In this document: positions 1 to 20,500 of the stretch, piece by piece
Layout: every line of letters begins with the position of its first letter
Numbering within the stretch: position 1 is the first letter of the stretch
Assembly: GCA_032718475.1 (NCBI GenBank)
Contig: JAUCBJ010001035.1
Span: 1-36,218, forward strand
From: Nemertoderma westbladi
Taxonomy: Eukaryota; Xenacoelomorpha; Nemertodermatida; Nemertodermatidae
Direction: 5' to 3'
Length of the DNA stretch: 36,218 nt
The notes under the pieces: generated by a model
What the model was told of the DNA's origin: nothing
Database searches by the model: none
The model's input: the letters and a program-made list of their open reading frames with translations, nothing else
Translations under genes and position numbers: made by a program

Positions 1-382
1 ACTGGAAATATCTCCATTGGTATGTTCAGTGGCTTTGTGGTTTAAGGCATGCAAGTAAATTTAAGCAGTAAATTTCTTAATATACTGTAATATAATTTTG
101 CAATTAAAATAGTGAAATGGAAAGGCAGAAAGGAGTGCCACACACGTCACGTCTCTCCTCCACATCTTTGGAACGATACGGGTTACCACCAGCTGACGGC
201 TGCGACCCTTCCATTAACTAAATAATTAGAGTAGACGCGGGTTTAGACAAAGTTGTTGTTAGGAATGTTTTTTTTGAACGATTTAAAGCTGGCGTTTATA
301 AACTTGTCCAGATCGGACTCCACTGCTTGTGTGGAGCCATTTACAAGTCCGAAAAATTGACCTCAGCAAATTAAATATTTTG
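1..382. other. Upstream DNA with no recognised gene
   Basis: I see no convincing coding exon, RNA gene or structured repeat in this stretch. The small open frames crossing 283-541 run through the poly-C tract in both directions and have no family resemblance. It is probably intergenic DNA or the edge of an older transposable element. Confidence 0.5.
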
Positions 383-424
383 CCCCCCCCCCCCCCCCCA
401 AGCAAAATCCTAGAACCGCCCCTG
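383..424 (-). mobile_element. Poly-C tract next to a hAT-like element terminus
   Basis: A run of 17 C (383-399) is followed by a segment that reads on the minus strand CAGGGGCGGTTCTAGGATTT and then the G run. Ends of the form CAGGGGCGG-TTCTAG followed by a G run are common at hAT-like non-autonomous elements in animals. The partner end was not found, so the element is either truncated or extends left of the window. Only the terminal motif supports this, so the assignment is tentative. Confidence 0.3.
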
Positions 425-920
425 TGTACAGTAGGATATGCCAATATTCCAAAAGTTCGAGAGGTATTTGCCCGTAACTTTCTAAAATATTGGAACTTTT
501 TCTCCAGTACGCCCATACAAAATTTTGTTGAAAATGGTTAAAATCTTCAAAAGTTATTTACGAATGTATTTTTCATTAAAGACAGATGGACAGACAGAAA
601 GACGGACGCAATTACATGAAATTTTGCCCTATTTACTAATTATCATTGTGCGAAAAGGCTCGCCTTTACTGCGTGGCTCGACCCACAATCACAGAAAACC
701 ATGGTCACGAAATTTTAAAAATGACGTGTATCACCAAATTTCAGTTCCAGAACGAAAAATACCAGTTATGCCTCTGAACTAAACATTAGATATATTGTAC
801 TGTATGGCCTACACAACTCCACATCCAAAAATGCGATGTGCATTAGAATTTGTATGGTTTTTGGCAACTTTATAATTTGCTTTATAATTTTTTATTTTGA
901 AAAATTCTGACATATGGTGC
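425..920. other. Non-coding stretch with GACA-type simple sequence
   Basis: The stretch 581-606 is rich in GACAGA/GACGGA steps, similar in composition to the (GACA)n tract near 11340. Open frames here (for example 525-782) show no recognisable domain and are not preceded by splice or start context that would make them credible genes. Confidence 0.4.
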
Positions 921-1036
921 GAGAAAGTGGTGAAAGTTAAGTGTAGTTGGATGAAAGTTGAATGTAGTTGGGTGGAAGTGGAGCGTAGTTGGGTGAAAGT
1001 GAGTCAAAGTTGAGAGTAGTTGGGTGATAGTTGTGT
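921..1036 (+). repeat. Imperfect tandem repeat, about 22-31 bp unit
   Basis: Four or five degenerate units carrying GTAGTTGGGTGAAAGT-like cores follow one another. Related text (AAGTTGGGTG and AGTTGGGTTGAAGTTGGGTG) reappears at 1889-1965. The reverse-strand frame 882-1100, with its FHPTTLHFHPTT pattern, is simply the translation of this repeat. Confidence 0.6.
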
Positions 1037-1302
1037 GGAGAGCTGGATGTTCTGTGGGACGAGTCACGCAGTCATGGCGAGACTTAGCGCACAATTGCAA
1101 TTAGTAAAAATAAAGCAAAATTTAATCTCCGTCAGTTTACAAAAGCCCGCCTCTAGATAAAGCGGCTCTCTTTACTACTTTCAGCTATCCCGGGAGGTTG
1201 ATTGACAGGCATTTCTAAGCTTTGATATTTAGCCGCTCTAGGTAGACTTGCATTAGGCAAATTCCAAGTGATTTCCTAAAGGTTATTTTATTCCTATTAT
1301 GA
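1037..1302. other. Non-coding stretch
   Basis: No gene, RNA or obvious repeat was recognised between the two short repeat clusters. Confidence 0.4.
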
Positions 1303-1376
1303 ACCTAATAGGATCCTATTAGGAGCCTAATATGATCCTATTAGGAGCCTAATAGGATCCTATTAGGATCCAATAG
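1303..1376. repeat. Palindromic tandem repeat built on CCTAATAGGATCCTATTAGG
   Basis: Three to four overlapping copies of a 22-bp unit made from the palindromes CCTAATAGG and AGGATCCT lie head to tail. Either strand can fold into several alternative hairpins. No function is suggested by the context. Confidence 0.65.
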
Positions 1377-2510
1377 GACGTTATTTAAAAGCGTTACTGT
1401 ATCATGATACATAAAGGATAATTACATAATTATAATTGCATTAAACATACTGTATAATATTGAATATTATGTCTATTAATTTTGAACGAATTATAGCATT
1501 GCCATTCCCATAACAGAAGCTTCCAATGCGATTTCGTCGTTAAGGCTGTGACCCTCCTGTGTATCAATACCTTTTACATTAACACAGCGCCAGTTTAGTT
1601 TGTACTGTAGCTTCATTAGTTTGGAGTTTCGGTGCGTGTTATATGTCGACATCTGTAGGTATCTGGATCGTTCGCCAATAGTCTCTATCTCTCCTTTGTA
1701 TATTTATTGTTAAATTTATCAATTATTCTAGAACCAACCTGCAATAAATATAAACGTTAGTTTGTTACAGTATTTTCATAAATTGCTCAGCAGTGGGTGC
1801 AAAATACAGTACATGAAGCTTTTAAAAAGCTCATATCTCAGCAATTCCTCATAGAAGTTCAGAGTTTGTTACTGTACATATTATAATTTGTGGAAGTTGG
1901 GTGCCATACAGTATAGTTTGGTGTAAGTTGGATGCAGTTGGGTTGAAGTTGGGTGTTTAGGCAGACCCGTAATCACATAATGACCATTGACCATACCATA
2001 CCAAACTTTTACAGTACTTTTTAACTACAATATTTTGTTTTTTGCCTTCTCTCTCATTGTCTTCTTTGTTTTTATTGGCTTGTTTGTTTTGGGCTTGTTT
2101 TGTTCATCGATCATTGTGCTGTGGCTGTCCGATCCTCTGCTACTTTCCCTCAATTTGTACTGTGGTTGGTGCCGTTAACAACATAGTTTATTGTTTTGGT
2201 TAGAATGCTGCTGCTGTAACCTGCTCCTTTCCTTAAATTGGTAGGTAACAACAGCGTTTATTGATTCCCACATTCCACATTCCCATCCACCTTCCCACAT
2301 TTCCATCCAGCAAACCTAAAACAATAATAAGTTGTGAAATAATTGTTGAACTGTATCAAAATCTAATTAATACATTATGACAATGTACTGTATAATAATT
2401 TCAGATCAGACAGTCTGATTCATAATGTAGGTCTACAAAACTTCTATACATTGACCTGACTGCCTGACTGCGCCTGACACTCGCTAATACTAAATTTTCA
2501 CTTCTTGGTG
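1377..2510. other. AT-rich non-coding DNA
   Basis: A second cluster of AAGTTGGGTG-type text occurs at 1889-1965. The frame 1987-2178 encodes a run of hydrophobic residues, but this reflects T-rich DNA. It has no signal peptide boundary, splice sites or known domain. Confidence 0.4.
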
Positions 2511-2804
2511 CTCTTTTGTGGTCTTTTGCAGTCTTTTGCTGTCTTTTGCGGTCTTTTGCTGTCTTTTGCGGTCTTTTGTGGTCTTTTGCGGTCTTTTACG
2601 GTAATTCGTCTTGCAGTATATCCATGCCTTCTCTGTTCTTTTGTGGTCTTTTGCAGTCTTTTGCGGTCTTTTGTGGTTTTTTGCGGTCTTTTGTGGTTTT
2701 TTGCGGTCTTTTGTGGTTTTTTGCGGTCTTTTGTGGTCTTTTGCGGTCTTTTGCGGTCTTTTGCGGTCTTTTTTGGTCTTTTGCGGTCTTTTGCGGTAAT
2801 TCGT
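2511..2804 (+). repeat. 10-bp minisatellite, TCTTTTGCGG unit
   Basis: About 26 copies of a 10-bp unit (TCTTTTGCGG with GTGG, CAG and CTG variants) form two blocks, 2511-2602 and 2636-2797. Each block ends with the same text, GGTAATTCGT (2600-2609 and 2795-2804), so the second block looks like a duplication of the first with its boundary. A 10-bp unit shifts the reading frame by one base per copy, which explains the overlapping CGLLRSFAVF frames; these are not genes. Confidence 0.85.
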
Positions 2805-2925
2805 AGGACCCTATTAAATTAATTTAATTACTGAATTATACAGCTGTGACTTGTAGACTTGTGTGTGGTTGGTGGTTTTGGCCCTACAGCCCGTCTAGTC
2901 AGCTAGTTCAGTAGTTGCCATTGAC

Positions 2926-2929
2926 TGAT
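2926..2929. repeat. Target site duplication TGAT (left)
   Basis: TGAT directly precedes the left tip GGGTCATTCC of the large foldback element and is repeated at 6082-6085 directly after its right tip. Confidence 0.7.
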
Positions 2930-5900
2930 GGGTCATTCCATGCTAATTCGACCAATCGGTGTGGCAAGGGTCGGAAATTTTTGACGAAATTTTAACCACT
3001 TATCAATTCTAGTGAAAAAACGATGTGGTGAAAATTTCAGCCGATTTGGTTTAGCCGTTCTCGAAATATTGATGTTTTAAATTTGGCGAAATTCCAAAAA
3101 CCAGTGAAGTACATTATTTGAAGTGGTGTCTGCAGTTGATCTGATTATCAGTTTAATGTTAATTGTATGTGATTCTAAATAAACGATGCCTGAACTTCAA
3201 TATTTTTATTACTAAATGAATAAACTATTAATCAGAAAGTTGTCAGACGATTTCAAATTTGCCTCAAAAATGCGAATTTTTGAAAAATGTCCACATTTGA
3301 GACCTCAGTACATTAGTCTGACAACTAGTTTATCTGTTATTTTAGTTTTCCCGGTTAGAGTGACTCATAATGATTCGAATCATATAACTTTAGTAGGTAA
3401 ACTGATAATCAGATAGTCTGTATGACTGAATATCTGGGTGAAGAATCTGAAAAATGTCAAAAAATGCAATATTGGAGGCTCTGGTGGAGAGCTCTGATTA
3501 TAGCTATGTTCATGAGCTTTTTTACCTGACATCTTTGACACAAAATGAGCGCCATGTCAAAATTTGAAGAGTAAACTAGATGTTCTAGAGCGTGTATGAC
3601 TCATTTTAAAATTCTAATAAATTAAAATTTTAAATGGTCCTCAAGGTGGTCTGACAATTAGTTTTTTGATAAAAATACATTTTTTCAAACGATATCTGGG
3701 CAGAAGACTATATTTCAAAATTTAAAGCAAAAACTAACAGTCAGACCCATTATCTGACCTACTATTGAATTATTTCGAGTAAGTATCTGATCACGTGCTG
3801 CTCGAATTCTCGCTCGCTCGATATAAATCGATTTTATCCAACTACTATTACAATATAACAGTATAACAATACATTAATTCGAAATATAAATCAAAACAGC
3901 CAGACAAACAAAATATAATTCGTTTTTGATGTTAAGTAATAGTAGGCCAAATAATAATTAAAATTAATTAAAAATGCCGCAATACGGCAAGTTTTGGTAA
4001 ACGGATACATTTTTCAAACGATGTAATAATGACAAAAATACTTCGTAATATAAAACAACAACAGCCAGACACATATATTATTAGTTCGGATTAGTATAAG
4101 AAATTAATTAGGCCCCTAGTATAAAAATAACAGCTGCTCATTGGCCCAGAGCCGAATGCCTGTATGACGAGGCCTACTCTACTATGCTAAGTTAAGTGGG
4201 GTATCACAATAAAAAAATATTAAATTCGAATAGTACAGTACATATAAATTTATCCGAACAGTATAAGGCCTTAATGAACTACACAATTCTCTAGTGTGAC
4301 CTTCATTTATGAACTGATCAACAGTACTGGTATATAAATTTTGGTATCCGAACAGTATAAGGCCTTAATGAACTACACATATTCTCTAGTGTGACCTTCA
4401 TTTATGAACTGATCAACAGTACTGGTATATAAATTTTGGTCGGTTATTGCACAACAATACTGATAGTTTTTGTAACATGTACATATATTTTTCAATGATA
4501 TATGGTAATTAATACATAAAAAATTACAATTTTCAAAATATAACAATAAAACTAGTTCGGGTTAAGAGTAGTTAAGTAAATTATCACTGTATTAATTACC
4601 GTATATCATTGAAAAATATATGTACATGTTACAAAAACTATCAGTATTGTTGCTGCCAATAACCGACCAAAATTTATATACCAGTACTGTTGATCAGTTC
4701 ATAAATGAAGGTCACACTAGAGAATTGTTTAGTTCATTAAGGCCTTATACTGTTCGGATAAATTTATATGTACTGTACTATTCGAATTTAATATTTTTTT
4801 ATTGTGATACCCCACTTAACTTAGCATAGTAGAGTAGGCCTCGTCATACACGCATTCGGCTCTGGGCCAATGAGCAGCTGTGATTTTTATACTAGGGGCC
4901 TAATTAATTTCTTATACTAATCCGAACTAATAATATATGTGTCTGGCTGTTGTTGCTTTATATTACGAAGTATTTTTGTCATTATTACATCGTTTGAAAA
5001 ATCTATCCGTTTACCAAAACTTGCAGTATTGCGGCATTTTTAATTAATTTTAATTATTATTTGGCCTACTATTACTTAACATCAAAAACGAATTATATTT
5101 TGTTTGTCTGGCTGTTTTGATTTATATTTCGAATTAATGTATTGTTATACTGTTATATTATAATAATAGTTGGATAAAATAGATTTATATCGAGCGAGCG
5201 AGAATTCGAGCAGCACGTGATCAGATACTTACTCGAAATAATTCAATAGTAGGTCAGATAATGGGTCTGACTGTTAGTTTTTGCTTTAAATTTTGAAATA
5301 TAGTCTTCTGCCCTGATATCGTTTGAAAAAATGTATTTTTATCAAAAAACTAATTGTCAGACCACCTTGAGGACCATTTAAAATTTTAATTTATTAGAAT
5401 TTTAAAATGAGTCATACACGCTCTAGAACATCTAGTTTACTCTTCAAATTTTGACATGGCCCTCATTTTGTGTCAAAGATGTCAGGTAAAACAGCTCGTA
5501 AACATAGCTATAATCAGAGCTCTCCACCAGAGCCTCCAATATTGCATTTTTTGACATTTTTCAGATTCTTCACCCAGATATTCAGTCATACAGACTATCT
5601 GATTATCAGTTTAACTACTAAAGTTATATGATTCGAATCATTATGAGTCACTCTAACCGGTAAAACTAAAATAACAGATAAACTAGTTGTCAGACTAATG
5701 TACTGAGGGCTCAAATGTGGAGATTTTTCAAAAATTCGCATTTTTGAGGCAACTTTGAAATCGTCTGACAACTTTCTGATTAATAGTTTATTCATTTAGT
5801 ATTAAAAATATTGAAGTTCAGGCATCGTTTATTTAGAATCACATACAATTAGCATTAAACTGATAATCAGATCAACTGTAGACACCACTTCAAATAATGT

Positions 5901-6081
5901 ACTTCACTGGTTTTTGGAATTTCGCCAAATTTAAAACATCAATATTTCGAGAACGGCTAAACCAAATCGGCTGAAATTTTCACCACATCGTTTTTTCACT
6001 AGAATTGATAAGTGGTTAAAATTTCGTCAAAAATTTCCGACCCTTGCCACACCGATTGGTCGAATTAGCATGGAATGACCC
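2930..6081. mobile_element. 3.15-kb foldback (long inverted repeat) DNA transposon, non-coding
   Basis: The left arm (2930-4515) and right arm (4589-6081) are near-identical reverse complements separated by a 73-bp spacer (4516-4588). The tips read GGGTCATTCCATGCTAATTC inward from both sides. A 4-bp duplication TGAT flanks the whole unit. The left arm is about 93 bp longer because of an internal tandem duplication at 4251-4439. The only open frames (3216-3416 and its mirror 5595-5795) are copies of each other with substitutions and match no transposase. The element is therefore non-autonomous. The 4-bp duplication is compatible with several cut-and-paste superfamilies and does not decide between them. 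Confidence 0.9.
4251..4439 (+). repeat. 94-bp tandem duplication inside the left foldback arm
   Basis: The block beginning TATCCGAACAGTATAAGGCC (4251-4344) is repeated with one inserted base and very few other changes (4345-4439). The right arm has a single copy, so the duplication happened after the arms formed. Confidence 0.85.
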
Positions 6082-6085
6082 TGAT
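6082..6085. repeat. Target site duplication TGAT (right)
   Basis: Copy of the TGAT found immediately left of the foldback element. The flanks continue as unrelated sequence on both sides. Confidence 0.7.
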
Positions 6086-6354
6086 TGACTTGACATTACA
6101 CATTTATCATAGCCTATGTCATATACCATACAGCCATATGTTATATCATATGTCACATACCATGTACCAGTGCCAGTTAGCGGCATTAGGCTCCTATACG
6201 TGACGTGCTGACGTGAACTGCAAACCACCGTACTGGCAGAGCAGACTTGATTGGGATGACATACTGACATATTTTTAATTGTGCTACGGCTGTACGGTCT
6301 GAACTGCTGACGGTTTAGACATAGGTCAGTAGGTACCTACCGGCCCGTATGCTA
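6086..6354. other. Non-coding stretch with CATATG-like repeats
   Basis: The text 6108-6165 is a loose run of CATAT/CATAC steps. No exon or RNA gene was recognised. Confidence 0.4.
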
Positions 6355-6530
6355 AGTGATTTTTTTGTGCGCCGAACGCGACGCGGCGCAGAAAAAAATG
6401 TGCGCCTGCGCAGTCGAAAACAGTGCAAAATCCGCGTGCGCAGCAGAAAAACTGCGCGAGATTGGCGCGCGCAGCAGAAATTCTGCGCGAGATTGGCGCG
6501 CACAGCAGAAATACTGCGCGAAATCTCCTA
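6355..6530. promoter_or_regulatory. CpG-dense block with about 32-bp tandem units; possible S6K promoter area
   Basis: This block is strikingly richer in GC and CpG than its surroundings. Three units of the type GCGCAGCAGAAATTCTGCGC followed by GAGATTGGC repeat between 6434 and 6528. Each unit contains an inverted GCGCAG/CTGCGC pair. The string TGCGCCTGCGCAG near 6400 is close to the NRF-1 consensus (YGCGCAYGCGCR). It lies about 0.5-0.7 kb before the S6K start codon, so a promoter role is reasonable, but a degenerate transposable-element origin is equally possible. Reading frames here on both strands are by-products of the repeat. Confidence 0.35.
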
Positions 6531-6754
6531 CCACGTACCTGCCTGCCTACTGCTGTACTGGCCTAAAGCACACCAAGCAGCCAAGTAGCAAGTAGGAGGC
6601 TTATTATTTCAGTATTTCTTACAGTCTTATCTGTATTGTCATTACCCTGTTACCGGTAGTCGGCAGACTGCCAGGCAGTCAGGTCAGGGGTAGCGGGTAG
6701 GTCTACTTACCGGTAGGCGGTACTGACTTAGTGCTGTAATGCAAGTCTGAGCCG

Positions 6755-6870
6755 TGCTATCAATTTTCTGCGCCTGCGCGGCGCTGCGCTGCGCTCTCAA
6801 TTTTCTGCGCCTGCTCCAAATTCTGGAAAAAATTGTGCGCCGAACGCGTTCGGCGTACATGCCCTACTTA
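6755..6870. promoter_or_regulatory. Second CpG-dense block upstream of S6K
   Basis: CAATTTTCTGCGCCTGC occurs twice, followed by GTGCGCCGAACGCG, which is also present at about 6366-6380. The two blocks therefore share sequence and lie 160-670 bp before the start codon. An initiator or TATA box could not be placed with confidence. Confidence 0.3.
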
Positions 6871-7028
6871 GCAGAATGGCCTACCGGTAGGTACATTAGT
6901 ATACAGAGGTATAGGGCTTATGCTATTTTAATTGTTGAATCTCACTTGATAATATTGTTTCCACACTTTCGAATCAACTGATCAATGACTAATTTACATA
7001 CCGGAACAAAATAACAAGAAATCAGATA

Positions 7029-17454
<10,426 letters not shown>

Positions 17455-17506
17455 TAACCAGTAAAATATGTGAAATACATAACTTCTACTAGGTCGAGCG
17501 AACTCG

Positions 17507-20500
17507 GACAGTGGAAAGGAGATCCTTTCATGGAGGCAGTTGTTGGGGAGCGGTTTGGAATGGCTTGGGTAGGGAGCCCAATGTGAAGGAGGCAGTTGTT
17601 GGGGAGCGGTTTGGAATGGCTTGGGGAGGGAGCCCAGTGAAGGAGGCGGTTGTTGGGGAGCGGTTTGGAATGGCTTGGGTAGGGAGCCCAGTAAAGGAGG
17701 CAGTTGTTGGGGAGCGGTTTGGAATGGCTTGGGTAGGGAGCCCAATGTGAAGGAGGCAGTTGTTGGGGAGCGGTTTGGAATGGCTTGGGGAGGGAGCCCA
17801 GTGAAGGAGGCGGTTGTTGGGGAGCGGTTTGGAATGGCTTGGGTAGGGAGCCCAGTAAAGGAGGCAGTTGTTGGGGAGCGGTTTGGAATGGCTTGGGTAG
17901 GGAGCCCAATGTGAAGGAGGCAGTTGTTGGGGAGCGGTTTGGAATGGCTTGGGGAGGGAGCCCAGTGAAGGAGGCGGTTGTTGGGGAGCGGTTTGGAATG
18001 GCTTGGGTAGGGAGCCCAATGTGAAGGAGGCAGTTGTTGGGGAGCGGTTTGGAATGGCTTGGGGAGGGAGCCCAGTGAAGAAGGCGGTTGTTGAGGAGCG
18101 GATTGGAATGGCTTGGTTAGGGAGCCCAGTGAAGGAGGCGGTTGTTGGGGAGCGGTTTGGAATGGCTTGGGTAGGGAGCATAGTGAAGGAGGCTGTTGTT
18201 GGGGAGCGGTTTGGAATGGCTTGGGTAGGGAGCCCAGTAAAGGGGGCGGTTGTTGGGGGGCAGTTTGGAATGGCTAGGGGAGGGAGCCCAGTGAAGAAGG
18301 CGGTTGTTGAGGAGTGGATTGGAATGGCTTGGGTAGGGAGCCCAGTGAAGGAGGCGGTTGTTGGGGAGCGGTTTGGAATGGCTTGGGTAGGGAGCCCAGT
18401 GAAGGAGGCGGTTGTTGGGGAGCGGTTTGGAATGGCTTGGGTAGGGAGCCCAATGTGAAGGGGGCAGTTGTTGGGGAACGGTTTGGAATGGCTTGGGGAG
18501 GGAGCCCAGTGAAGAAGGCGGTTGTTGAGGAGCGGATTGGAATGGCTTGGGTAGGGAGCCCAATGTGAAGGAGGCAGTTGTTGGGGAGCGATTTGGAATG
18601 GCTTGGGGAGGGAGCCCAGTGAAGAAGGCTGTTGTTGAGGAGCGGATTGGAATGGCTTGGGTAGTGAGCCCAGTGAAGGTGGCGGTTGTTGGAGAGCGAT
18701 TTGGAATGGCTTGGGTAGGGAGCCCAGTGAAGGAGGCAGTTGTTGGGGAGCGATTTGGAAAGGCTTGGGGAGGGAGCCCAGTGAAGGAGGCGGTTGTTGG
18801 GGAGCGGTTTGGAATGGCTTGGGTAGGGAGCCCAGTGAAGGAGGCAGTTGTTGGAGAGCGATTTGGAATGGCTTGGGTAGGGAGCCCAGTGAAGGAGGCA
18901 GTTGTTGGGGAGCGATTTGGAAAGGCTTGGGGAGGGAGCCCAGTGAAGGAGGCGGTTGTTGGGGAGCGGTTTGGAATGGCTTGGGTAGGGAGCCCAGTGA
19001 AGGAGGTTGTTGGGGAGCGGTTTGGAATGGCTTGGGTAGGGAGCCCAGTGGAGGAGGCAGTTGTTGGGGAGCGATTTGGAATGGCTTGGGTAGGGAGCCC
19101 AGTGAAGGAGGCAGTTGTTGGGGAGCGATTTGGAAAGGCTTGGGGAGGGAGCCCAGTGAAGGAGGCGGTTGTTGGGGAGCGGTTTGGAATGGCTTGGGTA
19201 GGGAGCCCAGTGAAGGAGGTTGTTGGGGAGCGGTTTGGAATGGCTTGGGTAGGGAGCCCAGTGGAGGAGGCAGTTGTTGGGGAGCGGTTTGGAATGGCTT
19301 GGGGAGGGAGCCCAGTGAAGGAGGCGGTTGTTGGGGAGCGGTTTGGAATGGCTTGGGTAGGGAGCCCAATGTGAAGGAGGCAGTTGTTGGGGAACGGTTT
19401 GGAATGGCTTGGGGAGGGAGCCCAGTGAAGGAGGCAGTTGTTGGGGAGCGGTTTGGAATGGCTTGGATAGGGAGCCCAATGTGAAGGATGCAGTTGTTGG
19501 AGAGCGGTTTGGAATGGCTTGCGTAGGGAGCCCAGTGAAGAAGGCGGTTGTTGAGGAGCGGATTGGAATGGCTTGGGTAGGGAGCCCAGTGAAGGAGGCG
19601 GTTGTTGGGGAGCGATTTGGAATGGCTTGGGGAGGGAACCCAGTGAAGGAGGCAGTTGTTTGAGAGCGGTTTGGAATGGCTTGGGTAGGGAGCCCAGTGA
19701 AGGAGGCGGTTGTTGGGGAGCGGTTTGGAATGGCTTGGGTAGGGAGCCCAGTGAAGGAGGCGGTTGTTGGGGAGCGGTTTGGAATGGCTTGGGTAGGGAG
19801 CCCAATGTGAAGGAGGCAGTTGTTGGGGAACGGTTTGGAATGGCTTGGGGAGGGAGCCCAGTGAAGAAGGCGGTTGTTGAGGAGCGGATTGGAATGGCTT
19901 GGGTAGTGAGCCCAGTGAAGGTGGCGGTTGTTGGAGAGCGATTTGGAAAGGCTTGGGGAGGGAGCCCAGTGAAGGAGGCGGTTGTTGGGGAGCGGTTTGG
20001 AATGGCTTGGGTAGGGAGCCCAGTGAAGGAGGTTGTTGGGGAGCGGTTTGGAATGGCTTGGGTAGGGAGCCCAGTGGAGGAGGCAGTTGTTGGGGAGCGG
20101 TTTGGAATGGCTTGGGGAGGGAGCCCAGTGAAGGAGGCGGTTGTTGGGGAGCGGTTTGGAATGGCTTGGGTAGGGAGCCCAATGTGAAGGAGGCAGTTGT
20201 TGGGGAACGGTTTGGAATGGCTTGGGGAGGGAGCCCAGTGAAGTAGGCAGTTGTTGGGGAGCGGTTTGGAATGGCTTGGATAGGGAGCCCAATGTGAAGG
20301 ATGCAGTTGTTGGAGAGCGGTTTGGAATGGCTTGCGTAGGGAGCCCAGTGAAGAAGGCGGTTGTTGAGGAGCGGATTGGAATGGCTTGGGTAGGGAGCCC
20401 AGTGAAGGAGGCGGTTGTTGGGGAGCGATTTGGAATGGCTTGGGGAGGGAACCCAGTGAAGGAGGCAGTTGTTTGAGAGCGGTTTGGAATGGCTTGGGTA

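Noticed and set aside
24-56. tRNA A-box-like text TGGCTTTGTGGTTTAAGGC
   Set aside because: No B box (GGTTCGAATCC) and no cloverleaf could be formed downstream.
3216-3416. 66-codon frame MNKLLIRKLSDDFK and its mirror at 5595-5795 as a gene pair
   Set aside because: Both are the two arms of the foldback element with substitutions and have no known domain.
6349-6595. Arg/Ala-rich frames on both strands
   Set aside because: They arise from CpG-dense tandem repeats and overlap each other in several frames.
18547-19374. Forward frames VKEAVVGERFGMAW and EGGGCWGAVWNGLGREPS as repeat proteins
   Set aside because: Same array on the other strand; frames are cut by GTGA and TAG in variant units and lie inside an intron.
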